Shown: in pieces, positions 1 to 8,479 of the stretch | Position numbering within the stretch: the stretch's first letter is position 1 | Layout of the letters: every line of letters begins with the position of its first letter | NCBI RefSeq assembly: GCF_003105155.1 | Contig: NZ_QETK01000020.1 | Location: 1 to 64,000, forward strand | Direction: 5' to 3' | Origin: Pseudomonas sp. SDI | GTDB lineage: Bacteria > Pseudomonadota > Gammaproteobacteria > Pseudomonadales > Pseudomonadaceae | DNA: 64,000 nt | The notes under the pieces: model-generated | Database searches by the model: none | Seen by the model: the letters and a program-made list of their open reading frames with translations, nothing else | Told to the model about the DNA's origin: nothing | Position numbers and translations under genes: made by a program

Positions 1-42
1 GCTCCCACAGAATGTGTGGGAGCGGGCTGGTCCCGCGATAGA
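1..42. repeat. REP-like palindrome at the left edge
   Basis: Positions 1-23 form a perfect hairpin with arms GCTCCCACA and TGTGGGAGC and loop GAATG. It is followed by GGGCTGGTCCCGCGATAG, the conserved tail also seen at about 34430 and 16590. It is probably the right half of a REP pair whose left half lies outside the window. Confidence 0.7.
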
Positions 43-68
43 TTCACCGCCGACAAGGAGTCCTACCC

Positions 69-809
69 ATGATAAGTCGCTTGCTTGTCGTACTCTTCAG
101 CGCCCTGGTCCTCGCCGGCACCGCCCGTGCTGCCGAACCGCTGGTGTTGCTCACCGAGAATTTCCCGCCCTACAACATGTCGGCTGATGGCAAGAGCTTT
201 GCCCGCGAAGACAACATCCAGGGCATCGCCGCCGAGATCGTCCGCGAGATGTTCAGGCGCGCGCAGATCCCCTACAGCATGACCCTGCGCTTCCCCTGGG
301 AACGCATCTACAAGCAGGCGCTGGAAACCCCTGGCTATGGCCTGTTCGTCACCGCTCGCCAGCCCGACCGCGAAACCCTGTTCAAATGGGTCGGCCCGAT
401 TGGCCCGGACGACTGGATTCTGCTCGCGCGCAAGGACAGCAAGCTCACCCTGGACAGCCTGAACGACGCCCGTGGCTTGAAGATCGGCGCCTACAAAGGC
501 GACGCCATCGCCCAGCACCTGAGCAAGCAGGGCTTGCGCCCGGCGCTGGTGCTGCGCGACCAGGACAACGCGCGCAAGCTGGTCAACGGCGAGATCGACC
601 TGTGGGCCACCGGTGACCCGGCCGGGCGCTATCTGGCGCGGCAGGTGGGCATCGGCGAGCTGCGCACGGTATTGCGCTTCCACGGCGCCGAGCTGTTCCT
701 GGCACTGAACAAGCAAGTGCCCGATGCGGTGGTCAAGGCGCTGCAGGACGCCTTGGAGCAGATGCGCAGCGACGGCTTCGTCGACGCAACATTCGCCCGC
801 TACCTGTAA
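69..809 (+). CDS. Periplasmic substrate-binding protein, amino-acid ABC type (SBP_bac_3)
   Basis: The 246-residue protein starts with a clear signal peptide (MISRLLVVLF..., cut near residue 21 after ARA) and continues as a two-lobed family 3 solute-binding protein (LTENFPPYNM near the start, GLFVTARQPDRE in the middle). Such proteins usually capture polar amino acids in the periplasm for an ABC importer, but no permease or ATPase gene is next to it. It may be an orphan binding protein or serve a sensor. The ligand cannot be read from the sequence. Its 3' end overlaps the convergent yibQ by 10 nt, so the two messages are complementary at their ends. Confidence 0.85.
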   Translation: MISRLLVVLFSALVLAGTARAAEPLVLLTENFPPYNMSADGKSFAREDNIQGIAAEIVREMFRRAQIPYSMTLRFPWERIYKQALETPGYGLFVTARQPDRETLFKWVGPIGPDDWILLARKDSKLTLDSLNDARGLKIGAYKGDAIAQHLSKQGLRPALVLRDQDNARKLVNGEIDLWATGDPAGRYLARQVGIGELRTVLRFHGAELFLALNKQVPDAVVKALQDALEQMRSDGFVDATFARYL

Positions 810-1561
810 GTCCCGTGCTTGCCGTGGCCGGGCATCGCCCGGTTGCTGCGTTCGGCGATCATCTGGTGAATCTCGATCCACTCGATACCTTGGGCCTTGA
901 GCCGGGGCAGCTCGCGTTCGAGTACCTCGAGAGTCTGTGGATAAGGGTGCCCGATCAGCACTGCCGAACCCTGTTTGCGTGCCAGTTCGATCGCCAGTTG
1001 CAACTGCCCGGCAATCGCCTCGGGGGTGCGCACGTCATCCAGGAACACATCCCGCGACAGGCTCGCCAGCCCCTGCGCCTGCGCCTTGGCGGCGGCCACG
1101 GTGGCGGCGCTGGTGCGGCTGTCGACAAAGAACAGGTGATGGCGCTGCAGCGCGGCCATCAGCCAGGCCATCGCCTGCGGCTCGGCAGTCATGCGGCTGC
1201 CCATGTGGTTGTTGAGCCCGCTGGCGAATGGCACTTTGGCCAGCGCCGCGTCGAGCCGGCGTTCCAGCTCCGGCAGCGGTGTGCCGGGGTGCCAGGCATA
1301 GGGGCCGGTGGCCGGGTCCATCGGCATGTGCAGGATCACCGTTTTGCCGGCGCGATGGGCTTGCCGGGCGAAGTCAGTGGCGTGCGGGGTGTCGGGCATT
1401 ATCGCCAAGGTGACCGGGCCGGGCAGCGCCAGCGTGCGGGCATCGCGCGCCGGGTTCTGGCCGAGGTCGTCGATAATCAGGGTCAGGTAGGCTTTGCCGA
1501 CCGGCGCCGCAGGAGCAGCGCCGGCCAACAGGCAGAGCAGGGCAAGCAGCAGACGGCGCAT
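800..1561 (-). CDS. yibQ: Divergent polysaccharide deacetylase family protein (YibQ-like)
   Basis: The 253-residue protein has an N-terminal signal peptide (MRRLLLALLCLLAGAAPAAP) followed by a divergent polysaccharide deacetylase fold (LTLIIDDLGQN near residue 30, ILHMPMDP, NNHMGSRMT, FFVDSRTSA). Family members are periplasmic and their substrate is not established. I chose the ATG at 1561, which shares one base with the ctpA stop; a GTG at 1564 is the alternative. It is the last gene of the leftward run gpmI-envC-ctpA-yibQ, which suggests a role in envelope or peptidoglycan maintenance. That role is inference from context. Confidence 0.85.
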   Translation of the reverse strand: MRRLLLALLCLLAGAAPAAPVGKAYLTLIIDDLGQNPARDARTLALPGPVTLAIMPDTPHATDFARQAHRAGKTVILHMPMDPATGPYAWHPGTPLPELERRLDAALAKVPFASGLNNHMGSRMTAEPQAMAWLMAALQRHHLFFVDSRTSAATVAAAKAQAQGLASLSRDVFLDDVRTPEAIAGQLQLAIELARKQGSAVLIGHPYPQTLEVLERELPRLKAQGIEWIEIHQMIAERSNRAMPGHGKHGTYR

Positions 1562-2877
1562 CACTTGTCGCGGGTGATGCTCAGGCCTTTGAGCAGGCTC
1601 AGCGCCTGGCTCAGCTGGAAGTCGTCGTCCTGCGGCCGGGTCTTCTTGCTGGCGCCCTTGGCGGTCGGCCGGTCGGCGCCGCCGTTGCCGTTGCCCAGGT
1701 GACCCTGCAAGTCGGCTTCCTTGAAGTTCTCGGCATCCTGCTCGCTGGTGATCTTGGCCTGGCGCACCTCGATGTCCGGGACGATGCCCTGGGCCTGGAT
1801 CGAGCGGCCGTTCGGGGTGAAGTACAGGGCGGTGGTGATCTTCAGCGCGCGGTCGTTGTTCAGCGGCAGCACGGTCTGTACCGAGCCCTTGCCGAAGCTG
1901 TCGGTGCCCATCAGTACGCCGCGCTTCTGGTCTTGCAGGGCGCCGGCGACAATTTCCGAAGCCGAGGCGCTGCCCCCGTTGATCAGCACCACCAGCGGCA
2001 CGCCTTCGCTGGCGTCGGCGGCGTCGGCGCTGAAGCGCAGTTCGGAGTTGGCGATACGGCCCTTGGTGTAGACGATCAGGCCCCTGGTCAGGAAGTGATC
2101 GGCCACTTCCACGGCCGATTGCAGCACGCCGCCGGGGTTGTTGCGCAGGTCGAGCACCAGGCCACGCAGCTTCTTGCCGTTGTCCTTGCGCAGCTTGGCC
2201 AGGGCCTTGCCGACTTCGTCGCCGGTTTTTACCTGGAACTGGGTGATGCGGATATAGCCGTAGCCGTCTTCGAGCATCTGCGCCTTGACGCTCTTCACCT
2301 GAATCACCGCGCGCGCCAGGGTCACGTCGAACGGCGTGCCGCCGTCGCGGACCAGGGTCAGGGTGATTTTCTGGCCGATCTTGCCGCGCATCTTGTCGAC
2401 GGCTTCGGTCATGGTCTGGCCACGGGTCGGCGCACCGTCGATCTTCACGATCAGGTCGCCGGCTTCGATGCCGGCACGCGAGGCCGGGGTGTCGTCGATC
2501 GGCGAGACCACTTTGACGAAGCCGTCTTCCATGCCCACTTCGATGCCCAGGCCGCCGAATTCGCCGCTGGTGCTTTCCTGCAGCTCCTTGAAGTCTTCCG
2601 GGCCCAGGTAGGCGGAGTGTGGGTCAAGGTTGCTGAGCATGCCCTTGATGGCGTTTTCCAGCAGGGTCTTGTCGTCGACCGGCTCGACATAGGCGGCCTT
2701 GATACGGTCCATGACCTCGGCAAAGGTGCGCAGCTCATCGAGCGGCAGCGGCGCCTTGGCGGTTACCGTGGTCGGTGCCACCGCCGCTGGGGTCGGCTCG
2801 GCCGCGTGGGCCAGGGTCGCACCGGTGACCAGGGCAATGGTCAGGGCCAGCGAGGTAAGGCGAGGCGAATGCAGCAT
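1561..2877 (-). CDS. ctpA: Periplasmic carboxyl-terminal processing protease CtpA (S41)
   Basis: This is a 438-residue S41 serine protease with a signal peptide (MLHSPRLTSLALTIALVTGA, cut near AHA). A PDZ domain lies at about residues 105-190 (GGLGIEVG...). The catalytic core carries GGSASASE (probable nucleophile Ser305) and FGKGSVQ (Lys330, Gln334), the Ser-Lys dyad spacing of CtpB-type enzymes. In P. aeruginosa CtpA with a lipoprotein partner degrades peptidoglycan cross-link hydrolases. The neighbouring envC fits a shared theme of hydrolase control. The start at 2877 places the signal peptide at the N terminus; the frame stays open another 57 nt upstream but only with an unlikely leader. 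Confidence 0.93.
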   Translation of the reverse strand: MLHSPRLTSLALTIALVTGATLAHAAEPTPAAVAPTTVTAKAPLPLDELRTFAEVMDRIKAAYVEPVDDKTLLENAIKGMLSNLDPHSAYLGPEDFKELQESTSGEFGGLGIEVGMEDGFVKVVSPIDDTPASRAGIEAGDLIVKIDGAPTRGQTMTEAVDKMRGKIGQKITLTLVRDGGTPFDVTLARAVIQVKSVKAQMLEDGYGYIRITQFQVKTGDEVGKALAKLRKDNGKKLRGLVLDLRNNPGGVLQSAVEVADHFLTRGLIVYTKGRIANSELRFSADAADASEGVPLVVLINGGSASASEIVAGALQDQKRGVLMGTDSFGKGSVQTVLPLNNDRALKITTALYFTPNGRSIQAQGIVPDIEVRQAKITSEQDAENFKEADLQGHLGNGNGGADRPTAKGASKKTRPQDDDFQLSQALSLLKGLSITRDK

Positions 2878-2966
2878 GTCGAACGAACTCCTGATCCTGG
2901 TTTTGCCCCGTGTGGAGCATCGTACCCGGCACAACTAGGCGGGTACGTGAAATAAGGGGGTAATGC

Positions 2967-4268
2967 CTATCCTTGTGCACGGCACCATTGCGACGGATCG
3001 CTCGGGCGGCCCTGCTGGCGAATGGCGAAGTACAGCGCCGAGGTGTCCTGGCCGCCGCTGTTGCCAACGGTGGAGATCGCCTCGCCGGGCTTGACGATGT
3101 CGCCGGCACTCTTGAGCAGGGTCTGGTTATGCCCGTATAGGCTCAGGTAACCGTTACCGTGGTCGAGAATGACCAGAAGTCCCGCGCCGCGCAACCAGTC
3201 GGCGAAGACCACCCGCCCGCCGTGCACGGCGTGCACCTGGCTGCCGGCCGAGGCACTGATCATCACCCCGTCCCATTTGGCCCGGGCATCGTCGCCACGG
3301 GTTTCGCCGAAGCGCGCCAGCAGTCGACCATTGACCGGCCATGGAAGTTTTCCCCGGGCCGCAGAAAAAGCCCCGCCGTAAGTGGCGCCGTCGCTGGAAA
3401 CCAGCGCGCCGGGCAGTGCCTTGGGCTTTTTCGGGGCGTCCTCTTCGCTGGCGCTGTTGCGCGCAGCGAGGGCTTCGCGCTGGCGCTGTTTTTCTGCTTC
3501 CTGCGCGGCCAGCAGGGCTTTCTGCCGGGCTTCCTCGGCTTCGCGGGCCTGGCGGGCGAGGGTTTCCTCGATGGTTTTCAGCACGCGGGTAAGGTCGGCC
3601 TGGTCCTGTTCGCGGGCGGCCAGCTTCTGGTCGCGTGCCTTGAGGTCGCTGCTGAGCTTGGCGAGTACCTCCTGGCGCTCGGCGCGGATTTTTTCCAGGG
3701 CCTGGCGCTGGGTGTCGAGGTCGTTCTGCTGGGCCAGCAGTTCGGACTGCTGGTTGGCGATGTCCTGTTCGACATTGGCCAGTTGGCGCAGGGTGTCGTT
3801 GAACTGGCGCAGTTGAGCCAGGCGGGCCTGGCTGAGGTAGTCGTAGTAGGTCAGGGTGCGGGCGAATTTTTCCGGGTTCTGCTGGTTGAGCAGCAGCTTG
3901 AGGTATTCCTCGCGACCGTTGTTCTGGTAAGCCGAGCGGGCCTGGATGGCAATCAACCGTTGTTGTTCAACGCGGGCGCTCTGGAGTTTTTTTTTCTCGT
4001 GATCAAGGCGCTCCAGCTCGCCCTCGCTCTTTTTTAGTTCCTGTCGCAGGGCCTCCACCTGCTTCTCCAGCTTGCCGATGTCGGTTTCTGTCGTGCGCAG
4101 TTCTTTCTGCGCGCCGGATTTTTCCTGCTGCAACTGGCCCAGCAGCTTCTTCAGCTCGGCAATGTCCTGGCGCGTGGCGTCCAGTTGTTGCTGTGTTTGC
4201 GCGCGTTCGTCGGCGAAGGCCGGGGCGAACAGGCAAGTCAGGGCGAGTAGGATCAGGGCGCGAAGCAT
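2967..4268 (-). CDS. envC: Murein hydrolase activator EnvC (coiled coil plus degenerate LytM/M23 domain)
   Basis: The 433-residue protein has a signal peptide (MLRALILLALTCLFAPAFA), a long charged coiled coil at about residues 25-260 (QQQLDATRQDIAELKKLLGQ...), and a C-terminal M23/LytM domain at about 325-425. The LytM catalytic signature is degenerate: the usual HLHFE motif reads SALYFAIR and the first metal motif reads KWDGVMIS. This matches EnvC-type activators, which switch on cell-division amidases rather than cutting peptidoglycan. The start is the first ATG giving a signal peptide. A run of nine A (coding strand, 3987-3995) encodes Lys-Lys-Lys in the coiled coil. Confidence 0.92.
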   Translation of the reverse strand: MLRALILLALTCLFAPAFADERAQTQQQLDATRQDIAELKKLLGQLQQEKSGAQKELRTTETDIGKLEKQVEALRQELKKSEGELERLDHEKKKLQSARVEQQRLIAIQARSAYQNNGREEYLKLLLNQQNPEKFARTLTYYDYLSQARLAQLRQFNDTLRQLANVEQDIANQQSELLAQQNDLDTQRQALEKIRAERQEVLAKLSSDLKARDQKLAAREQDQADLTRVLKTIEETLARQAREAEEARQKALLAAQEAEKQRQREALAARNSASEEDAPKKPKALPGALVSSDGATYGGAFSAARGKLPWPVNGRLLARFGETRGDDARAKWDGVMISASAGSQVHAVHGGRVVFADWLRGAGLLVILDHGNGYLSLYGHNQTLLKSAGDIVKPGEAISTVGNSGGQDTSALYFAIRQQGRPSDPSQWCRAQG

Positions 4269-4322
4269 GGGGTAGGCGATAACCAGGATGGAGACTGGCC
4301 TAGTATGCCCGCCATGGGCGGC

Positions 4323-4358
4323 AAAAAAAACGCCCCAAGGCAACTGCATTGGGGCGTT
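4323..4358 (-). terminator. Intrinsic terminator after gpmI
   Basis: On the minus strand the arms AACGCCCCAA and TTGGGGCGTT enclose a 10-nt loop and are followed by eight T (complement of 4323-4330). It lies 39 nt past the gpmI stop and 55 nt before the envC start, so envC expression needs read-through or its own promoter. Confidence 0.9.
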
Positions 4359-4396
4359 TGTCCGGAAATCCGACCATTGCGGCCGGATTCCACCGA

Positions 4397-5932
4397 TCAG
4401 CCGTCGATCAGAATCGAGGTGCCGGTCATTTCTGCAGGTTTTTCCAGGCCGAGCAGCTTGAGCATGGTCGGTGCCACGTCGGCCAGCACGCCGCCTGCGC
4501 GGACGTGCACGTTGCGCTTGCCGACATAGATGAACGGCACCGGCTCGGTAGTGTGCGCGGTGTGCGCCTGGCCGGTGCACGCGTCTTCCATCTGCTCGAC
4601 GTTGCCGTGGTCGGCGGTGATCAGCGCTTCGCCGCCGACCTTGTCCAGTGCCTCGACGATGCGCCCGACGCACAGGTCGAGGGCTTCGACGGCCTTGACC
4701 GCAGCTTCGAATACGCCGCTGTGGCCGACCATGTCGCCGTTGGCGTAGTTGACCACGATAACGTCGTAGCGCTGCTGCTCGATGGCTTCGACGATACGGT
4801 CGGTGACCTCGGGTGCGCTCATTTCCGGCTGCAGGTCGTAGGTGGCGACTTTCGGCGACGGAATGAGGATGCGCTCTTCGCCCTCGAACGGCTCTTCGCG
4901 GCCGCCGGAGAAGAAGAAGGTGACGTGGGCGTACTTCTCGGTTTCGGCAATGCGCAGCTGGGTCTTGCCGTTTTTCGCCAGGTACTCGCCGAGCACGTTG
5001 TTCAGGCTGCCCGGGGCAAACGCGGCTGGCGCGGGGATTTTTGCCGAGTACTGGGTCAGGCCGATGTAGGCGGCCAGTTTCGGCAGGCGCGCCCGTGGGA
5101 ATTCGTTGAACGCCGGCTCGACGAACACCCTCGACAGCTCGCGGGCGCGGTCGGCGCGGAAGTTCATGAAGATGACAGCATCGCCATCTTCGACCTTGAC
5201 CGCTGCGCCGATGCGCGTGGCTTTGACGAACTCGTCGCTCTCGCCGCGGGCATACGCTGCTTCGAGGCCGGCCTGGGCGGTGTCGGCGGTGAACTCGGCA
5301 ACACTGTCGACGATCAGGTTGTAGGCCGTGCTGACGCGGTCCCAGCGGTTGTCGCGGTCCATCGCGAAGTAGCGGCCGATCAGGCTGGCGATGCGCCCCT
5401 TGCCGAGCTTGGCGAAGGCGTCGTCGAGCAACTGGATCGACGACTGCGCGCTTTTCGGCGGGGTGTCGCGGCCGTCGAGGAAGGCGTGCAGGTAGATTTT
5501 CTCGGCGCCACGCTGGGCGGCCAGCTCGGCCATGGCGACCAGGTGGTCCTGGTGGCTGTGCACGCCGCCGTCGGAGAGCAGACCGAGGATGTGTACCGCC
5601 TTGCCGGCACCCGCCGCCTTGTCCACCGCGTCGCACAGCACCGGGTTGGCGAAGAACGCGCCGTCCTTGATGGCTTTGGTCACGCGGGTGAAGTCCTGGT
5701 ACACCACCCGGCCAGCGCCGAGGTTCATGTGGCCGACTTCGGAGTTGCCCATCTGTCCGTCCGGCAGGCCGACGTCCATGCCGGAGCCGGAGATCAAGCC
5801 ATGCGGCTGGGTAGCGCGAAGGCGATCGTAGACCGGCGTGTTGGCCGAATAGATGGCATTGTATTCATGGCTTTCGCTGTGACCGAAACCATCCAGGATG
5901 ATCAGGACCAAGGGTTTTGGCGGGTTTGTCAT
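4397..5932 (-). CDS. gpmI: 2,3-bisphosphoglycerate-independent phosphoglycerate mutase
   Basis: This 511-residue enzyme interconverts 3- and 2-phosphoglycerate in glycolysis and gluconeogenesis, using two metal ions. The N terminus carries the alkaline-phosphatase-superfamily metal motif [10 protein letters not shown], and [11 protein letters not shown] contains the phospho-accepting Ser64. Later metal ligands are in [21 protein letters not shown] and [11 protein letters not shown]. Length is normal for the family (about 510). The ATG at 5932 starts MTNPPKP; the TTG just upstream is less likely. It is followed by a strong intrinsic terminator. Confidence 0.96.
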   Translation of the reverse strand: MTNPPKPLVLIILDGFGHSESHEYNAIYSANTPVYDRLRATQPHGLISGSGMDVGLPDGQMGNSEVGHMNLGAGRVVYQDFTRVTKAIKDGAFFANPVLCDAVDKAAGAGKAVHILGLLSDGGVHSHQDHLVAMAELAAQRGAEKIYLHAFLDGRDTPPKSAQSSIQLLDDAFAKLGKGRIASLIGRYFAMDRDNRWDRVSTAYNLIVDSVAEFTADTAQAGLEAAYARGESDEFVKATRIGAAVKVEDGDAVIFMNFRADRARELSRVFVEPAFNEFPRARLPKLAAYIGLTQYSAKIPAPAAFAPGSLNNVLGEYLAKNGKTQLRIAETEKYAHVTFFFSGGREEPFEGEERILIPSPKVATYDLQPEMSAPEVTDRIVEAIEQQRYDVIVVNYANGDMVGHSGVFEAAVKAVEALDLCVGRIVEALDKVGGEALITADHGNVEQMEDACTGQAHTAHTTEPVPFIYVGKRNVHVRAGGVLADVAPTMLKLLGLEKPAEMTGTSILIDG

Positions 5933-6084
5933 CAATAGAACTCACGGTTGTTCAGATGATAAAGGCACGCATTTTAGGGCAAATTGGCCATCGCTGACGA
6001 ATTTACCTTGTGCGCCGGCAGCTGCCGTCCGACGGGCAGTAGCGCATAGATGAGAACTACTGTCGATAAGCGCCCGCAGCGGGC

Positions 6085-6113
6085 TTTGGCCGACCTTGGC
6101 TGCTGTGTATACT
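6085..6113 (+). promoter_or_regulatory. Possible sigma-70 promoter for the rhodanese-grxC-secB run
   Basis: A TTTGGC box (6085-6090) and a TATACT box (6108-6113) are separated by 17 nt, about 35 nt before the rhodanese start. The -10 box is good and the -35 box is weak. This is a reading of the sequence only. Confidence 0.4.
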
Positions 6114-6147
6114 GGCCAACATTTTTAATGGCCTGGAACACCCTCCG

Positions 6148-6564
6148 ATGGTTGCTCACCTGATTGAATTCGCAACAAATCACTATCTGCTGGTTGCTAT
6201 CTTCGTCGTTCTGCTGGTTTTGCTGATCGTCACCGAAGCGCGCAAGGGCGGCCGTAGCCTGAGCACCGGCGAGCTGACCGCACTGGTGAACAGCGACAAA
6301 GGCCTGGTCATCGACATTCGCTCGACCAAGGACTTCTCCGCCGGTCACATCGTCGGCGCCCTGAACATCCCGCAGGACAAGTTCGCTGCCCGTACTGGCG
6401 AATTGGCCAAGCACAAGGCGAGCAAGACCCTGATCATCGTCGACGCCAATGGTCAGCACGCCGGCACCATCGCCCGCGAACTGCTCAAGGACGGCTACAA
6501 CGCGGCCAAGCTGTCTGGCGGCGTGTCGAGCTGGAAAGCCGACAACCTGCCGCTGGTGAAGTGA
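6148..6564 (+). CDS. Membrane-anchored rhodanese-like protein without a catalytic cysteine
   Basis: The 138-residue protein has one N-terminal transmembrane helix (about residues 12-29, YLLVAIFVVLLVLLIV) and a cytoplasmic rhodanese domain (VIDIRSTKDFSAGHIVGALNIP). The active-site loop, normally beginning with Cys, reads VDANGQHAG, and the whole protein contains no cysteine. It therefore cannot act as a sulfurtransferase by the usual mechanism. It belongs to the YibN-type group found beside grxC and secB. Context suggests an envelope or redox-linked role, but the function is not known to me. grxC begins one base after its stop. Confidence 0.9.
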   Translation: MVAHLIEFATNHYLLVAIFVVLLVLLIVTEARKGGRSLSTGELTALVNSDKGLVIDIRSTKDFSAGHIVGALNIPQDKFAARTGELAKHKASKTLIIVDANGQHAGTIARELLKDGYNAAKLSGGVSSWKADNLPLVK

Positions 6565-6565
6565 T

Positions 6566-6820
6566 ATGGCCAACGTCATCGTCTACTCCAGCGACTACTG
6601 CCCTTACTGCTCGCGTGCCAAGCACCTGCTCGACAGCAAAGGTGTGGCGTTCGAAGAGATCAAGGTCGATGGCAAGCCGCAAGTGCGCGCCGAAATGAGC
6701 CAGAAGGCCGGGCGCACCTCGGTGCCGCAAATCTGGATCGGCAGCACCCACGTCGGTGGTTGCGACGACCTGTATGCCCTGGAGCGTGCCGGCAAGCTGG
6801 ACGCCCTGCTCAACGCTTGA
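6566..6820 (+). CDS. grxC: Glutaredoxin 3 (GrxC type)
   Basis: This 84-residue glutaredoxin has the dithiol active site CPYC at residues 12-15, the TSVPQIWI cis-proline segment and GGCDDL for glutathione binding. It reduces disulfides and mixed glutathione disulfides in the cytoplasm at the expense of glutathione. It lies between the rhodanese-like gene (one-base gap) and secB (41-nt gap), the usual order in Pseudomonas and enteric bacteria, and is probably co-transcribed with both. Confidence 0.96.
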   Translation: MANVIVYSSDYCPYCSRAKHLLDSKGVAFEEIKVDGKPQVRAEMSQKAGRTSVPQIWIGSTHVGGCDDLYALERAGKLDALLNA

Positions 6821-6861
6821 TTCCCAACCCCTCTACACGACCCTGCCAAGAAGGATCTGTC

Positions 6862-7350
6862 ATGACTGAACAACAGAACAACGGCGCTGCGGCAGCCGAC
6901 GAAAGCGCTCCTCAGTTCTCCCTGCAGCGCATCTACGTGCGCGACCTGTCGTTCGAAGCGCCGAAAAGCCCGGCGATCTTCCGTCAGCAGTGGGAGCCGA
7001 GCGTCGCACTGGACCTGAACACCAAGCAGAAGTCCCTGGAAGGCGACTTCCACGAGGTCGTGCTGACCCTGTCGGTAACCGTCAAGAACGGTGAAGAAGT
7101 GGCCTTCATCGCTGAAGTGCAGCAGGCCGGTATCTTCCTGATCAAGAACCTGGATGCGGCTTCGATGAGCCACACCCTGGGTGCCTTCTGCCCGAACATC
7201 CTGTTCCCGTACGCCCGTGAAGCGCTGGACAGCCTGGTGACCCGTGGTTCGTTCCCGGCGCTGATGCTGTCGCCGGTCAACTTCGACGCCCTGTATGCCC
7301 AGGAAATGCAACGCATGCAGGAAGCTGGCGAAGCGCCGTCGCTGCAATAA
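6862..7350 (+). CDS. secB: Protein-export chaperone SecB
   Basis: The 162-residue acidic cytoplasmic chaperone keeps preproteins unfolded and delivers them to SecA. Recognisable segments are [19 protein letters not shown] near the start, [27 protein letters not shown] in the core, and [12 protein letters not shown] with [12 protein letters not shown] toward the end. The ATG at 6862 follows an AAGGAT ribosome site and gives the family length. A strong terminator lies immediately downstream. Confidence 0.97.
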   Translation: MTEQQNNGAAAADESAPQFSLQRIYVRDLSFEAPKSPAIFRQQWEPSVALDLNTKQKSLEGDFHEVVLTLSVTVKNGEEVAFIAEVQQAGIFLIKNLDAASMSHTLGAFCPNILFPYAREALDSLVTRGSFPALMLSPVNFDALYAQEMQRMQEAGEAPSLQ

Positions 7351-7366
7351 GCCTCGGTCAGTCAGT

Positions 7367-7393
7367 AAAAAGCGCCCCACGGGGCGCTTTTTT
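7367..7393. terminator. Bidirectional intrinsic terminator between secB and trmL
   Basis: Arms GCGCCCC and GGGGCGC around an AC loop are flanked by five A on the left and six T on the right. The structure can therefore end transcription from secB rightward and from trmL leftward, whose stop is at 7400. Confidence 0.92.
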
Positions 7394-7399
7394 CATGGG

Positions 7400-7855
7400 T
7401 CAGGCAAAGCCTTGCTGGCGCCAGGCCTCGTAGACCGTCACCGCCACGGTGTTCGACAGGTTCAGGCTGCGACAGCCCGGCTGCATCGGCAGGCGCAGGC
7501 GCTGTTCGGCCGGCAGGCTGTCGAGCACTTCGGCCGGCAGGCCACGGCTTTCCGGGCCGAACAGGAAGGCGTCGCCGGGTTGGTAGGCGACTTCGTGGTA
7601 CGGGTGCGAGGCCTTGGTGGTGAAGGCGAACAGGCGTGGCTGGCCGAGGCTTGCCATACAGCTGGCCAGGTCGGTGTGGCGCTTGAGGGTGGCATACTCG
7701 TGGTAGTCCAGGCCGGCGCGGCGCAGGCGCTTGTCATCCAGTTCGAAGCCGATAGGCTCGATCAGGTGCAGGTGGCAGCCGCTGTTGGCGCAGAGCCTGA
7801 TGATGTTGCCGGTATTCGGCGGAATTTCTGGTTGAAAAAGGATGACGTGAAACAT
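7400..7855 (-). CDS. trmL: tRNA (cytidine/uridine(34)-2'-O)-methyltransferase TrmL
   Basis: This 151-residue SPOUT-class methyltransferase modifies the wobble base of tRNA-Leu isoacceptors. The N terminus MFHVILFQPEIPPNTGNIIRLC, the middle FLFGPESRGLP and the C-terminal knot NLSNTVAVTVYEAWRQ are diagnostic. The start ATG at 7855 shares the four bases CATG with the start codon of the divergent gene at 7854, so the two genes have no separate intergenic promoter; their promoters must lie inside each other's coding regions. Confidence 0.94.
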   Translation of the reverse strand: MFHVILFQPEIPPNTGNIIRLCANSGCHLHLIEPIGFELDDKRLRRAGLDYHEYATLKRHTDLASCMASLGQPRLFAFTTKASHPYHEVAYQPGDAFLFGPESRGLPAEVLDSLPAEQRLRLPMQPGCRSLNLSNTVAVTVYEAWRQQGFA

Positions 7856-8294
7856 GCACGGCTCCGAGCATAAAGACGGTGAGCATTCTACCCCCGAACC
7901 GGACCCGCGTTCGAAATCATGGCCGCGCGTGCTGTTTTCTTTGGCCCTGTTCGGGCTGTTGGTCGGCATGATGATCGGTCGCCTGACCGCCCCCGAGCCG
8001 CGGGTGCTGGAGCAGGTGGAGGTGGTCGAGGCGGGCTTGAACCTGTGGTTCAACGAAGCACCGCAACTGCACGGCGAGCAGGTCGACGGTACCCTGGCCT
8101 TGCTGTTCGATGCCGAGGGGAAAACGCAGAAGGGGCAGTTGCAGTTGGCGGGGAAGCCGGTTACCTGGCGCGTGCAGCACAGCGACAAGGGCCTGCTGGT
8201 GACGCTGGTGGCAGCCCGCGCGCTGCGCGGCGACTGGGTCGGCGACGCGGCGCAGGGGCGCTGGCGGGTGCAGGTGCGGCTGCACGAAGAATAA
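7854..8294 (+). CDS. Conserved small membrane protein of unknown function
   Basis: The 146-residue protein has an acidic, proline-rich start (HKDGEHSTPEPDPRSKSWPR), one transmembrane helix (about residues 26-43, LFSLALFGLLVGMMIG) and a roughly 95-residue soluble C-terminal part, probably periplasmic, that looks beta-rich (GTLALLFDAEGKTQKGQLQLAGKPVTWRVQHSDKG). I do not recognise a named family. It occupies the position of a hypothetical gene beside ntrC in P. aeruginosa. No Shine-Dalgarno site is obvious, and its start codon overlaps that of trmL on the opposite strand. Confidence 0.75.
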   Translation: MHGSEHKDGEHSTPEPDPRSKSWPRVLFSLALFGLLVGMMIGRLTAPEPRVLEQVEVVEAGLNLWFNEAPQLHGEQVDGTLALLFDAEGKTQKGQLQLAGKPVTWRVQHSDKGLLVTLVAARALRGDWVGDAAQGRWRVQVRLHEE

Positions 8295-8345
8295 AAGAGG
8301 GGATTCCCCGGCCTGCCTGTACCAAGGTCCCCAAAACTGGGTTGT
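8291..8345 (-). ncRNA. nrsZ: Candidate nitrogen-regulated sRNA (NrsZ-like, single module)
   Basis: A sigma-54 promoter at 8356-8371 predicts a start near 8345. From there the minus strand gives a small hairpin (CCCA/TGGG with loop GTTT) and then GGGGAATCCCC followed by TCTTTTAT, a short terminator-like end near 8291, so the transcript would be about 55 nt. In P. aeruginosa the NtrC/RpoN-dependent sRNA NrsZ, about 226 nt and made of repeated stem-loops, is encoded just after ntrC. The position here is the same but the predicted RNA is one module long. The assignment rests on position and promoter, not on sequence alignment. The terminator hairpin has only four base pairs, so a longer antisense transcript into the 7854-8294 gene is possible. 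Confidence 0.42.
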
Positions 8346-8355
8346 AACCATGATA

Positions 8356-8371
8356 TGCAGGGGGTGTGCCA
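8356..8371 (-). promoter_or_regulatory. Sigma-54 promoter downstream of ntrC
   Basis: On the minus strand TGGCACACCCCCTGCA matches the -24/-12 consensus TGGCACG-N4-TTGCW, with GG and GC at the exact 10-nt spacing. It points away from ntrC into the 241-nt gap. The only thing it can drive is the candidate sRNA or an antisense transcript. Confidence 0.65.
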
Positions 8372-8479
8372 GTTTTGTTGCAGTGCCGGGGAATGGCCGA
8401 AAACCTTGTGTTTAGGGGCGCAAAGGCTTTAGTACAAGGGTTTCGGCGGATGAACGGGCGGCTTTTTGCCTTATTGCCG

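Noticed and set aside
3987..3995. Run of nine A in envC as a programmed frameshift site
   Set aside because: It simply encodes Lys-Lys-Lys in the coiled coil. The frame continues intact and no useful alternative frame product is seen, so it is only a slip-prone tract.
2967..5636. Single long minus-strand frame covering envC and part of gpmI, considered as a fusion protein
   Set aside because: The upstream part runs out of frame through gpmI and across a strong terminator. EnvC has its own ATG, signal peptide and normal length from 4268.
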